Below, piece after piece: positions 1 to 7,868 of a DNA stretch of 28,653 nt. Below the pieces are notes generated by a model. That model saw nothing but the letters and a program-made list of their open reading frames with translations, had not been told where the DNA came from and did not search any database. Source of the stretch: Brumimicrobium sp051745635 (GTDB taxonomy: Bacteria > Bacteroidota > Bacteroidia > Flavobacteriales_D > Crocinitomicaceae); the NCBI GenBank assembly GCA_051745635.1, contig JBNJEH010000040.1, positions 1-28,653 of the forward strand, read 5' to 3'. How positions within the stretch are numbered: position 1 is the first letter of the stretch; every line of letters starts with the position of its first letter. A program made the translations under genes and the position numbers.

Positions 1-99
1 GCAGAACGGCAGGGGAATATCAACACCTATTACAATCCGGATTTGCCCCTGCACGAAGGGTTAATGCCGGTAATCGTGCCTTTTATTCAAAATCTTTAA
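1..99 (+). CDS. C-terminal fragment of an unidentified protein
   Basis: The first 33 codons are open in frame 1 and end in TAA at 97-99, giving a 32-residue tail that contains NINTYYNPDLPLHEGLMPVI. The even, hydrophobic-polar composition looks like the end of a real globular protein rather than chance. The gene begins before the window, so its function cannot be assigned from this tail. It is convergent with the PorP/SprF gene that follows. No clean terminator hairpin is visible in the 192 bases between them, although A-rich and T-rich tracts at about 205-240 could form a weak one. Confidence 0.6.
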   Translation, partial: AERQGNINTYYNPDLPLHEGLMPVIVPFIQNL

Positions 100-291
100 A
101 TTATTCATAACTTTCACGGACGCGACAAACGAATAAAAACAATCGCTTGTAAAAGAAAAGTCATCACCATCGCAGAAAGCGGAGTTTAGACTAAAAAAAC
201 ATCAAAAAAGGTCCCGAATACTTCCCTTTTTAACCTTTTTGTCACATTTACTAATTGAACTTACAGGACATCACAATAATGCATCGTATCT

Positions 292-1317
292 CTACCGAAT
301 CTTTTTACTCCCCAATTCGCTGATTTGGTACCGGAACATGAATTCTATTCCTCCGCGACCACGGGAAGTAGGTGTAAGTGAAGATAAATTGATGTCGTAG
401 GAGAGTCCGAGACTAAAATCGTCGTAGTGCACAAGCAACTTGCTTACTAAGGCATCGCGAAAACGATAAAAGAACCCGTAAGCTACGGCAAAATTATTTT
501 TTAATTGCGTGCGATCGCTACTTCCCGAAAAAGAATGCTCGAAATAACTTCCGCCTAAAATTTCCCGGTGACCGCCCTGTTGCTGATAATATATTCCAGG
601 TTTCATCTTCCACTTGGGATTATTCATAAAAAAGGTAGATCGTACAAATCCAGCGATACGCATTTTTAAATCATCCTCCCCGCCAACTAAAAATGAATTT
701 TCAGGTTGGTTCAGGTGATAGGCTGCAAGTCCGGCCGTAATTTTATAGCCATTTCCGCGCATAGCGCTGCTGCGGGTCATCTTATCCAGTTTATATACAA
801 CTCCCGCGCTGGCGTCGAGGTGGCTGTACTGCTGTCGTTCGAATGATTCTCCGCTCGCGATGCTGTTGTCAAACCCACTGCTCGTGTACTGCGTTGACCA
901 CGTACCATCCATATTTCCGATACCCCGCTGACCAAATCCCAGCTGCATCCCTAAACCAATGGTGCTTTCACGGGTTACAGGTAAATGATAAGCGATATTT
1001 GCATTGACGTTGGATTGCGTCATTTTAGCATCTCCGGCCACATCTCGAAAAAAGTTAATGCCTCCTGCCAGGTACCCGCCGTCCCGTTTAAATGGTTCAA
1101 ATCGCATATCAAAAGAGGCAGCCATAGTACTGTAAGGGGCTGAAAAGCTATTCCACTGAGAACGATAATTGACGAGTCCGCGAATTTTTCCATCAGCGCC
1201 TGCAAGCGCCGGATTCACAGTGAGCGGAGTATACCGCATCTGTGAAAAATGGATATCCTGCCCAAAAGCGGATGTCCCGAGCATAATCGTTGTCAGTAAA
1301 GTGAAAATTCTTTTCAT
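292..1317 (-). CDS. PorP/SprF family type IX secretion system membrane protein
   Basis: This 341-residue protein has a Sec signal peptide (about residues 1-19, ending AFGQ). It continues with the family hallmark of PorP/SprF proteins, a start like QDIHFSQMRYTPLTVNPALAG, and then alternating beta-strand sequence rich in Gly, Tyr and Phe up to the C-terminus. PorP/SprF proteins are outer-membrane barrels associated with type IX secretion. Core PorP belongs to the porKLMN locus, while many paralogues sit beside a large secreted adhesin. Neither a porK-N gene nor an adhesin is adjacent here, so this is probably a stand-alone paralogue. The signal peptide begins at the chosen ATG. The upstream gap of roughly 120 bases, beyond which lies the rplY terminator, suggests its own promoter. 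Confidence 0.9.
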   Translation of the reverse strand: MKRIFTLLTTIMLGTSAFGQDIHFSQMRYTPLTVNPALAGADGKIRGLVNYRSQWNSFSAPYSTMAASFDMRFEPFKRDGGYLAGGINFFRDVAGDAKMTQSNVNANIAYHLPVTRESTIGLGMQLGFGQRGIGNMDGTWSTQYTSSGFDNSIASGESFERQQYSHLDASAGVVYKLDKMTRSSAMRGNGYKITAGLAAYHLNQPENSFLVGGEDDLKMRIAGFVRSTFFMNNPKWKMKPGIYYQQQGGHREILGGSYFEHSFSGSSDRTQLKNNFAVAYGFFYRFRDALVSKLLVHYDDFSLGLSYDINLSSLTPTSRGRGGIEFMFRYQISELGSKKIR

Positions 1318-1435
1318 AAGTATGCGCTTTCAATAGTATTTATCCAATACACTACTCAAGACGATAAAGATATTAAAATGGTTGATTTTTAAGTTACAAA
1401 AAGCTTGACAATTCAATTAACCCTCATTTTGAACT

Positions 1436-1466
1436 AAAAAAAAGGCGCTCCGATTGAAGCGCCTTT
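1436..1466 (-). terminator. Rho-independent terminator of the prs-rplY unit
   Basis: Read on the minus strand, a perfect 9-bp stem (AAAGGCGCT pairing with AGCGCCTTT) with an 8-base loop runs straight into eight T residues. It begins 22 bases after the rplY stop. On the plus strand the T tract is interrupted, so termination should act mainly on rplY transcripts. Confidence 0.85.
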
Positions 1467-1488
1467 CTATTTTGTATCGCGTGAAAGA

Positions 1489-2136
1489 TTAATCTTCGTT
1501 TTCTTCGTTTTCACCTTCACCTTTGGCTTCTTCAGCTCCTTCTTCACCTTCTGCTTCTTCGTCTTCATCTTCATCAAGATCATCATCAACGGCTCCACGA
1601 GCGGTTTTGACGGAGACAACAACAGCGTCTGGTGCATGCAATAGCTGAACACCTGGAATTTCTATGTCGCGAATACGAATAGACATTCCAATTCTCAACG
1701 GTGTGATATCCAATTCGACTGATTCAGGCAAATCTTTAGGCAAACCTTGCACTTTCAATCGACGGAAAATCGTTTGCAAACGACCACCATTAAGAACACC
1801 TTTTGATCGTCCACTGAGGCGTACAGGTATTCCCAGCTTAACAGGTTTGTTGTCCTCCAGCTCGAGGAAGTCTACGTGCAAGGGCTTATCCGTTACCGGA
1901 TGCATTTGCAATTCCTGAATAATCGCTTTTGTCTTTTTACCGTCGATGTCCAATTCAATTTGATAAACATCCGGAGAGAAAATCAACTTCTCCATGTCTA
2001 CATCACGTACGGAGAAATACATTTGTTCTCCAGAACCGTAAAGTACACAAGGTACGCCTCCGTTGTTACGAACGGCTTTAGCGTCCTTCTTCCCTACGTT
2101 CGCTCTCGGCGAACCGCTCAATTGTACTGTTTTCAT
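1489..2136 (-). CDS. rplY: Large-subunit ribosomal protein L25 (TL5/Ctc type)
   Basis: The 215-residue protein is the long TL5/Ctc form of bacterial L25, which binds 5S rRNA in the large ribosomal subunit. The N-terminal 5S-binding domain (about residues 1-90) contains GSPRANVGKKDAKAVR and GGVPCVLYG. The C-terminal TL5 domain follows, with LPKDLPESVELDIT and a GMSIRIRDIEIP segment. The last 35 or so residues are almost entirely Asp, Glu, Gly and Ala, the acidic tail common in Bacteroidota members of this family. It starts 13 bases downstream of the prs stop, and prs-rplY is a widely conserved gene pair. A strong terminator follows. Confidence 0.95.
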   Translation of the reverse strand: MKTVQLSGSPRANVGKKDAKAVRNNGGVPCVLYGSGEQMYFSVRDVDMEKLIFSPDVYQIELDIDGKKTKAIIQELQMHPVTDKPLHVDFLELEDNKPVKLGIPVRLSGRSKGVLNGGRLQTIFRRLKVQGLPKDLPESVELDITPLRIGMSIRIRDIEIPGVQLLHAPDAVVVSVKTARGAVDDDLDEDEDEEAEGEEGAEEAKGEGENEENED

Positions 2137-2149
2137 TGTTACTTATTTA

Positions 2150-3088
2150 TTATGAGATTATAAAATGCTTGCTTATCGATTCGTTGTGAACCAATTTCTT
2201 AATAATATCACCAAAAAGCTCAGCGATACTCACAATGCGAATTTTATCGCACTGCTGTTTTAATGGAATCGTATCTGTGACGATGAGTTCTGTTATTTTC
2301 GAATTCTCAATCCGTTCGTAAGCAGGACCCGATAACACGGCGTGTGTACAGAAAGCACGCACCGATTTGGCACCGCGCTCCATGAGCAAATCCGATGCAC
2401 GCGTCAGTGTTCCGGCCGTATCACACATATCATCGACGATGACCACATCTTTCCCTTCAACATCACCGATTACTGTCATTTCTGAGATCACATTGGCTTT
2501 CTTTCGCTGTTTGTGGCAAATAGCCAGACCGAGATCGAGCTTTTTAGCATAGGAATTCGCCCGCTTGGCTCCTCCTACATCTGGTGCAGCCATGACGACA
2601 TTGCCTGACTTTGCCATCTCTTGAATCTCGGGAAAGAAAACCGTCGAAGCGTACAAATGATCGACGGGAACCTCAAAAAATCCCTGAATTTGATCGGCGT
2701 GCAGGTCCATGGTCATTAACCGATTGACACCAGCTGCCATCAACATGTTTGCTACGAGTTTTGCACCAATCGCAACGCGCGGTTTGTCTTTACGATCCTG
2801 ACGGGCAAAGCCGAAATAAGGTATAACGGCTATAATTTTTCGCGCCGAAGCCCTTTTAGCCGCATCGACCATCATGAGCAACTCCATCAGATTGTCCGCA
2901 GGAGGCATTGTCGATTGAACAATAAAAACATCTTGTCCGCGCACTGTTTCTTCGAAAGAGGGTTGAAATTCACCATCGCTAAATTCAGAAACAATAACAT
3001 TTCCAGAGGCTATACCATAACTCTTAGCTATTTGCTCTCCCAAATGCTTTGATGCGCGTCCCGCGAATATTTTTACTTCAATAGACAT
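2150..3088 (-). CDS. prs: Ribose-phosphate pyrophosphokinase
   Basis: This enzyme makes phosphoribosyl pyrophosphate from ribose 5-phosphate and ATP, feeding purine, pyrimidine, NAD, histidine and tryptophan synthesis. The sequence shows the family motifs in order: FSDGEFQP, the ATP-loop region around IPYFGFARQDRK, DLHADQIQGFF, and the PRPP-binding loop VIVDDMCDTAGT. I chose the ATG at 3086-3088 (312 residues, MSIEVKIF). A longer frame would start at TTG 3109, but a perfect -7 promoter box lies at 3109-3116, so that codon would not be transcribed. Upstream of rplY in the same unit. Confidence 0.95.
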   Translation of the reverse strand: MSIEVKIFAGRASKHLGEQIAKSYGIASGNVIVSEFSDGEFQPSFEETVRGQDVFIVQSTMPPADNLMELLMMVDAAKRASARKIIAVIPYFGFARQDRKDKPRVAIGAKLVANMLMAAGVNRLMTMDLHADQIQGFFEVPVDHLYASTVFFPEIQEMAKSGNVVMAAPDVGGAKRANSYAKKLDLGLAICHKQRKKANVISEMTVIGDVEGKDVVIVDDMCDTAGTLTRASDLLMERGAKSVRAFCTHAVLSGPAYERIENSKITELIVTDTIPLKQQCDKIRIVSIAELFGDIIKKLVHNESISKHFIIS

Positions 3089-3108
3089 AGCGACATTATT
3101 TAAGGGCA

Positions 3109-3116
3109 CAAAAATA
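3109..3116 (-). promoter_or_regulatory. Bacteroidota-type -7 box upstream of prs
   Basis: On the minus strand this reads TATTTTTG, a full match to TAnnTTTG. Transcription would start near 3102, about 14 bases before the prs ATG. No clear -33 TTG lies at the usual distance, so this rests on the -7 box and its position. Confidence 0.45.
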
Positions 3117-3406
3117 ACGAAAATAGTTTGTATAAGAAGCGGTTAAGGAGGATTCTTTTTTATGGCAGGTTGAACGGCTTTCTCTCAGCTTATCGATATT
3201 TTTAACTATTGACAGCTAAAACTTTAACACATCCACCCATGATCGATTGTTTATTGACTTCACTATTTTTGGAATTGATCCTAAAGCTACGAAATCTATT
3301 ATTGGGGCAACTTTGGACTGAGCCAGTAGCTCTACTTTAGAAAACATGGATAGATTTGGATTGCTTCAGGGTTTAATTAATTTTGGGCATTCAAAAAAAC
3401 AGACCC
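3110..3406. other. Divergent intergenic region between prs and hutI
   Basis: About 300 bases separate the two divergent start codons. The ends hold the promoter boxes of prs and hutI. The middle contains only short open stretches. One of about 33 codons ending near 3320 reads like protein (it includes IFGIDPKATKSIIGATLD), but it lacks a start and a recognisable family. I see no RNA gene or riboswitch-like structure. Confidence 0.5.
3355..3385 (+). promoter_or_regulatory. Promoter of hutI (TTTG-19-TAATTTTG)
   Basis: TTTG at 3355-3358 and TAATTTTG at 3378-3385 are separated by 19 bases, matching the Bacteroidota primary sigma-factor consensus in both boxes and spacing. The predicted start is near 3392, about 15 bases before the ATG at 3407. 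This supports that ATG over the in-frame TTG at 3383, which lies inside the -7 box. Confidence 0.6.
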
Positions 3407-4675
3407 ATGAGCAAGATCTTGATCAAAAATATAAAAGGACTATTCCAGGTGGATGATGAACGCACCAAAGCCAAAGCGGGCAGTGCCATGCAAAATGACC
3501 ATCTGCTTGAAAATGCATTTTTGGCACTGGAAGACGACAGGATTGTAGCCTGTGGAAGCATGGACGATTGGGGCGGAATAACCGACTGGCGCGATTTAGA
3601 AGTGATTGACGCTGAAGGAAAATTTGTACTTCCCGCATTTTGCGATTCTCACACGCATGCCGTCTTTGCAGCTACACGGGAAGGGGAATTCGAAGACCGG
3701 ATTAAAGGAATGACCTACGAAGAGATTGCGCTCAAAGGAGGTGGGATTTTAAATTCTGCAGCTCGCTTACAATCCATGAGTGAAGATGATTTGTTCGAAG
3801 ACGCACTGGAACGCATTCACGGTCTTGCATCTTACGGAACAGGTGCCATTGAAATAAAATCTGGTTATGGCCTTACAACTGACGCTGAAATAAAAATGCT
3901 CCGCGTGGTCAAACGTTTAAAAGAGGCTTCGCCGATGGCAATCAAAGCGACATTTCTCGGTGCACATGCGATTCCCAAAGAATATAAAGAAAACCGCAGT
4001 GGATATATCGATCTCATGATCAACGAAATGCTTCCTCAAATTCACGAAGAAAGACTCGCCGACTACATCGATTGTTTTTGTGAACGCAATTATTTTACCG
4101 TCGAAGAAATGAACAAAATACTCGATGCAGGGGCAAAATACGGACTCACTCCAAAAGTACACGTCAATCAGTTTTCCGTCATGGGCGGTGTCCGAGCGGC
4201 CGTAGAACGCGGTGCAAAATCGGTCGATCACCTGGAAGAGATGGACGACAACGATGTTCAGGCATTAAAGGGATCCAACTGCATACCAACATTGCTTCCT
4301 GGTTGTTCCTTCTTTTTGTCCATCCCTTACGGTCAGGCGCGCAAACTCATGGAAAACGATCTTCCGGTCGCACTCGCTTCGGATTTCAACCCGGGCTCTG
4401 CACCTTCAGGAAACATGCAACTCTTGACTTCTCTGGCCTGCACCAAGATGAAAATGACGCCAGTTGAAGCGCTGAATGCGATTACGATCAACTCGGCAGA
4501 TGCCATGGGACTGGCAGATACGCATGGTTCCATCAGCGTCGGCAAAAAAGCTAACCTCATCATCACCAAGCCAATGGATGCACTGGCGCGAATTCCATAT
4601 TCTTTTGGTGAAAACAACGTTGAAACGACTATTTTAAACGGTAAAATTTTCAAAAATAACCTGAAAGAAGAATAA
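3407..4675 (+). CDS. hutI: Imidazolonepropionase
   Basis: This metal-dependent amidohydrolase carries out the third step of histidine breakdown, hydrolysing 4-imidazolone-5-propanoate to N-formimino-L-glutamate. The 422-residue protein shows the family pattern: metal-binding HTH at residues 82-84 within FCDSHTHAVFAATR, an SGYGL substrate segment, HVNQF, DHLEEMD, and the ASDFNPGSAPSGNMQ loop carrying the metal-ligand Asp. The ATG at 3407 is chosen because a promoter lies immediately upstream. No other hut genes (hutH, hutU, hutG) are seen in this window, so the pathway is either dispersed or lies elsewhere. It appears to be a single-gene unit facing the repeat region. Confidence 0.93.
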   Translation: MSKILIKNIKGLFQVDDERTKAKAGSAMQNDHLLENAFLALEDDRIVACGSMDDWGGITDWRDLEVIDAEGKFVLPAFCDSHTHAVFAATREGEFEDRIKGMTYEEIALKGGGILNSAARLQSMSEDDLFEDALERIHGLASYGTGAIEIKSGYGLTTDAEIKMLRVVKRLKEASPMAIKATFLGAHAIPKEYKENRSGYIDLMINEMLPQIHEERLADYIDCFCERNYFTVEEMNKILDAGAKYGLTPKVHVNQFSVMGGVRAAVERGAKSVDHLEEMDDNDVQALKGSNCIPTLLPGCSFFLSIPYGQARKLMENDLPVALASDFNPGSAPSGNMQLLTSLACTKMKMTPVEALNAITINSADAMGLADTHGSISVGKKANLIITKPMDALARIPYSFGENNVETTILNGKIFKNNLKEE

Positions 4676-4863
4676 ATTTACTTTCGGAGTTTCAGCCGTA
4701 AGAACAATCATTTTAAAAGTGAATTGTAAAAACGGGATTACTTTAAACGACTGTCTTGAAGATTTCGAGATAAATGTATCGGTTTTATGCCTGATGGTCA
4801 ATTAATGCTTGAATTTCTTTTGAGTGCTTAACCGCACGCTTGATAGTCAAAGGCATCAGAAAT

Positions 4864-5173
4864 AACCGCGAAGGACGCTGAGCGATGTGCTGTGAGACAT
4901 TGAGCTCATCGAAATGTGTTATATCGAGCTGGCCGAGATGAGTTTTTCTAAGTGCGAGGCGCTGAGAAAGACCGAAATGAAGGCGCGAAGATCGCGAAGT
5001 GTAGTGATACAGTAAGTTCGTCGAAATGTGATACATCGAGCCTGTCGAGATGTGATATATCGAGCCTGTCGAGATGTGATACATCCAACTTGCCGAGATG
5101 TGATATATTGAATTTACCGAAGTGTTATACGCTGAGTTTATCGAGGTAAAGGCGCAATGTTCGCTGAGATAAA
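4864..5173. repeat. Degenerate 'GCGCGAAG/CGCTGAG' interspersed motif, four copies
   Basis: Four related stretches recur at 4864-4884 (AACCGCGAAGGACGCTGAG), 4950-4970, 4980-4999 and 5148-5173. All are built on AAGGCGC or GCGAAG followed by CGCGAAG or CGCTGAG. Similar imperfect arrays are familiar in intergenic DNA of many bacteria, especially environmental genomes. Here they alternate with the 24-bp units described separately. No protein or RNA role is evident. Confidence 0.55.
4909..5146. repeat. 24-bp tandem and interspersed repeat array
   Basis: Five 24-bp units stand head to tail at 5021-5044, 5045-5068, 5069-5092, 5093-5116 and 5117-5140, followed by a partial unit. The best copies read TCGAGATGTGATAYATCGAG plus CCTG, and conservation decays towards 5140. 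A further copy lies at 4909-4932 and decayed copies at 4933-4956 and about 4994-5020. On the minus strand the core reads CTCGACAGGCTCG, resembling the TTCGACAGGCTCAG-type repeats common in intergenic DNA of Bacteroidota. Because 24 is a multiple of three, an open frame of about 100 codons crosses the array on the minus strand with an eight-residue period. I regard that as a by-product. Confidence 0.8.
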
Positions 5174-5241
5174 TATAGCGTACGCTGCTGGATCTTCACG
5201 TTCTTTGAGTCTACATACTGGTATAGCATCCGATAAGCATT

Positions 5242-5661
5242 TTACTTTAAAATGAGGGTCATTTTTTGATGCCGCCGAAAAACAAAGGCTGCCGATTCGA
5301 ATGCCGGTGGACCAAAAGTGGCTCTTGCATTGCGCGAAAAACCGTATCGTTCAACGGGCATACCCAACAGATTTTTGTCCAGATGTTTATTGGAATTCAC
5401 GTCGTGATAAACAGCAACCGCATACGTCTTTCCCGGCACTAAACTGGATAGCTGAATTTCGGGTTGTTCGCCCTCGACTCTCACAATGCGATTGATGACG
5501 CCCTTTCCATAGCTGGGAAAATGATCGGCTTTTTCGTATACGGCTACCATCAATTGACCTTCTTTACAAGCCAAGCCTTCGATTTGAATGGTGAACTGAC
5601 TGCGGCACCAGAACGAAATAAGACAAAGGACAGAGATTATATTGAGCTTTGCGCACTGCAT
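5242..5661 (-). CDS. DUF2141 domain-containing exported protein
   Basis: A 139-residue protein with an N-terminal hydrophobic signal sequence (about residues 1-22), then a single DUF2141 domain. Recognisable family features are the start IQIEGLACKEGQLMVAVYE, the GKTYAVAVYHDVNSNKHLDKN segment, with its DxNxNxxLD-like acidic turn, and the end GMPVERYGFSRNARATFGPP. The family is common in Bacteroidota and Proteobacteria and its function is not established. The acidic turn might bind a cation, but that is inference. It lies 47 bases downstream of nadD and is probably the last gene of the long minus-strand run. The 566-base non-coding repeat region begins beyond it. Confidence 0.85.
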   Translation of the reverse strand: MQCAKLNIISVLCLISFWCRSQFTIQIEGLACKEGQLMVAVYEKADHFPSYGKGVINRIVRVEGEQPEIQLSSLVPGKTYAVAVYHDVNSNKHLDKNLLGMPVERYGFSRNARATFGPPAFESAAFVFRRHQKMTLILK

Positions 5662-5708
5662 GTACCCATAAACGCCAACAGCACAATAAAAGTTCAGAAA
5701 AAATGCGT

Positions 5709-6323
5709 TTATCGGTAAAAGTTCATCTCGGAGACATATTTGTGAACTGATGCCGTGAGAAGGTAGCGAACATCATTCCCTTCTTTGATCGCTTGACGAA
5801 TAAAACTGGAACTCACTTTCATGATGGGAGCATCCTCACACAATTCGACGTTGTCGTGGTCGCGCAATTTATTTTCCGGCAAATATCCAATCTCCTCTAC
5901 TTCTGCTTCCTCCTGAATGGTAAGTACCCGCGGATACACGTATAGCTTATGATTTTGGAGAATGTGTTCGTAGTTTTTCCATTTGTGAAAAGTCCGCAAA
6001 TTGTCTTCTCCCATGATCAAATTAAAATCATGTTCCGGATATTTTTCCTTGATATAGGCAAGTGTATCTGCCGTATATGACGGACGGGGCATTTTAAATT
6101 CAATATCGCTTGCCCGCAATTTCAGGTTGTCGTCAATGGCTACTTTCACAATAGCCAGCCGGTGATAATCCTCGAGCAATGAAGATTTCTTCTTTAACGG
6201 ATTTTGAGGAGAAACGATAAGCCATACCTGATCCAAATCAGTGTAATCAGCCATGTAATTTGAAATAATCAAATGACCGATGTGAATGGGATTGAATGTT
6301 CCGAAATATAAACCTATTTTCAT
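5709..6323 (-). CDS. nadD: Nicotinate-nucleotide adenylyltransferase
   Basis: This enzyme transfers AMP from ATP to nicotinate mononucleotide, giving deamido-NAD in NAD synthesis. The 204-residue protein has the nucleotidyltransferase signature GTFNPIHIGH at residues 8-17, the PSYTADTL segment, MGEDNLRTFHKW, and the C-terminal SSSFIRQAI (the family ISSTxIR motif). Length and order match bacterial NadD. Its ATG overlaps the gmk stop by four bases, so the two are likely translationally coupled. Gmk and NadD being neighbours is a usual Bacteroidota arrangement. Confidence 0.95.
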   Translation of the reverse strand: MKIGLYFGTFNPIHIGHLIISNYMADYTDLDQVWLIVSPQNPLKKKSSLLEDYHRLAIVKVAIDDNLKLRASDIEFKMPRPSYTADTLAYIKEKYPEHDFNLIMGEDNLRTFHKWKNYEHILQNHKLYVYPRVLTIQEEAEVEEIGYLPENKLRDHDNVELCEDAPIMKVSSSFIRQAIKEGNDVRYLLTASVHKYVSEMNFYR

Positions 6324-6904
6324 CGTCCTATAAATGCTTTAATGTACTTCTCCACTTCCTCGACGGTAAGCCTTAGGTTGTCATTAACGACTGTCTGGTC
6401 AAATTGTTCAGCTTTGGTGAGCTCTTCTGCCGCTTTTGTCAATCGGGTTTGGATTTTTTCCTCAGATTCCGTTTTGCGATCGCGCAACCGCTGTTCCAGC
6501 ACTTCAATCGAAGGGGGCTCGATAAAAAAGCTCAGCGCTGCATTTCCAAAATATTTTTTGAGGTTAAGTCCTCCGAAGACATCAACGTCAAAAACAACTA
6601 CTTTCCCACCGCTCCAAAGGCGCTCTACCTCCCGTTTTAGCGTACCGTAAAAATGATCTTTGTACACTTCTTCCCATTCGATAAAATCGTCCTGATCAAT
6701 GCGGTTTTTAAACTCCTGTACTGACAAAAAGTAATAATCTTCACCATCTTTTTCATTGGGACGCGGCGGTCGCGAACACGCTGAAATCGAAAAAGCCAGT
6801 TGATCATTTCGATCCAGCAGGTGATGGACAATCGTGGTTTTCCCCGCACCCGATGGCGCCGAGAAAATAATGCATTTGCCTTTAAGTACGCCCGTTTCCA
6901 TCAT
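6320..6904 (-). CDS. gmk: Guanylate kinase
   Basis: Guanylate kinase phosphorylates GMP to GDP with ATP and is essential for guanine nucleotide supply. The 194-residue protein shows the P-loop SAPSGAGKTT near the N-terminus, the GMP-binding stretch SRPPRPNEKDGEDYYFLS, and DVDVFGGLNLKK, followed by the lid and RLRDRKTES region. Two adjacent ATG codons (6904 and 6901) are possible starts; the difference is one residue. It begins three bases after the yicC stop and overlaps nadD by four bases, so yicC-gmk-nadD form a tight operon. Confidence 0.95.
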   Translation of the reverse strand: MMETGVLKGKCIIFSAPSGAGKTTIVHHLLDRNDQLAFSISACSRPPRPNEKDGEDYYFLSVQEFKNRIDQDDFIEWEEVYKDHFYGTLKREVERLWSGGKVVVFDVDVFGGLNLKKYFGNAALSFFIEPPSIEVLEQRLRDRKTESEEKIQTRLTKAAEELTKAEQFDQTVVNDNLRLTVEEVEKYIKAFIGR

Positions 6905-6907
6905 TCA

Positions 6908-7774
6908 TCAAAGTGTATTCAATACCTGTTCCTTTATTTTCTCCAGATGATCTTTCATTTGAACGACCAGTCGTTGCATGTCTGCATGGTACGACTTGCT
7001 CCCCAGGGTATTAATTTCTCTTCCAATTTCCTGACCGATGAATCCCAGTTTTTTCCCATTCGGCGCCTCTTTTTTCATCGTTTCCTGAAAATAATCCAGG
7101 TGATGCGCAAGACGGGTTTTTTCTTCCGTAATATCAAGTTTTTCGATATAATAGATCAGCTCTTGCTCCAGCCGATTATCGTCGTGTTTCACCTGCAATT
7201 CTTCAATTGACTTTTGCATGCGTTCCCGAACGGTATCTATCCGCGCCTGTTCATATTTTGGGACTTCTTCCAGCATGTCGCGTATCGCATTGATCGATTG
7301 ATCAAAATCAGCTTCCAGCGTTTCTCCTTCTTCTTTCCTGAAGTTATCGAGTTTTTCAATAGCCTCCCACAAAATCTTTTCCAGCACTTCCCACTCGCCT
7401 TCTTCCAGGTCTTCTTCTTTAGAAATAAGCACTTCCGGAAACCGCATGATCGCAGGCAGCAAAGATTCCTTTTCCGCACCTACCGTATCAGAAATTGCAC
7501 TGAGCTCATTGTAGTACTTGACAACTAACGGTCGATTGACAGCAACGCTAGCCTCACCATCAGCGCTTTCAACGGTAATAACACATTCGATCTTCCCGCG
7601 GTCCAGCTGATTTTGAAGCGCCTTGCGTATAGGAATCTCTTTGGATTTGTACAAGGATGGACATTTTAAGTACACGTCACCTCCTTTGCTGTTCAACGAT
7701 CGCAGTTCTACTGCAATTTTTTTGTGCTGGTAGGTTCCCGTCGCCTTACCATAACCTGTCATCGATTTTAACAT
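6908..7774 (-). CDS. yicC: YicC family endoribonuclease-like protein
   Basis: The 288-residue protein begins MLKSMTGYGKATG, the characteristic YicC N-terminus, and continues with VELRSLNSKGGDVYLKCP. It ends with the conserved DUF1732 region, including EKLDITEEKTRLAHHLDYF, GKKLGFIGQEIGREINTLGSK and a final NTL. E. coli YicC acts as an endoribonuclease; the same activity is inferred here. I preferred the ATG at 7774 to an in-frame TTG at 7792, because it reproduces the usual start of the family. It is directly upstream of gmk with a three-base gap, an association seen in many bacteria. Confidence 0.92.
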   Translation of the reverse strand: MLKSMTGYGKATGTYQHKKIAVELRSLNSKGGDVYLKCPSLYKSKEIPIRKALQNQLDRGKIECVITVESADGEASVAVNRPLVVKYYNELSAISDTVGAEKESLLPAIMRFPEVLISKEEDLEEGEWEVLEKILWEAIEKLDNFRKEEGETLEADFDQSINAIRDMLEEVPKYEQARIDTVRERMQKSIEELQVKHDDNRLEQELIYYIEKLDITEEKTRLAHHLDYFQETMKKEAPNGKKLGFIGQEIGREINTLGSKSYHADMQRLVVQMKDHLEKIKEQVLNTL

Positions 7775-7868
7775 TACCTGAGCTTTGGGCAAAATTAGAA
7801 AATCCGTGGAACTATATGCGCAGAAAATACAAATATCCTTTTTTAGATGGGCGACAGACTGCTCTAAA

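Noticed and set aside
1467..1652. Lys-rich minus-strand frame over the end of rplY
   Set aside because: It is the alternate-frame reading of the acidic Asp/Glu tail codons of L25.
3239..3340. Short frame in the prs-hutI gap
   Set aside because: It is about 33 codons long, with no ribosome site or family match and only chance-like composition.
4785..5084. Open frame of 99 codons on the minus strand with eight-residue YHISTGSM-like repeats
   Set aside because: It arises from the 24-bp DNA repeat, whose length preserves the frame. There is no start context or known domain, and the plus strand shows an equally repetitive frame.
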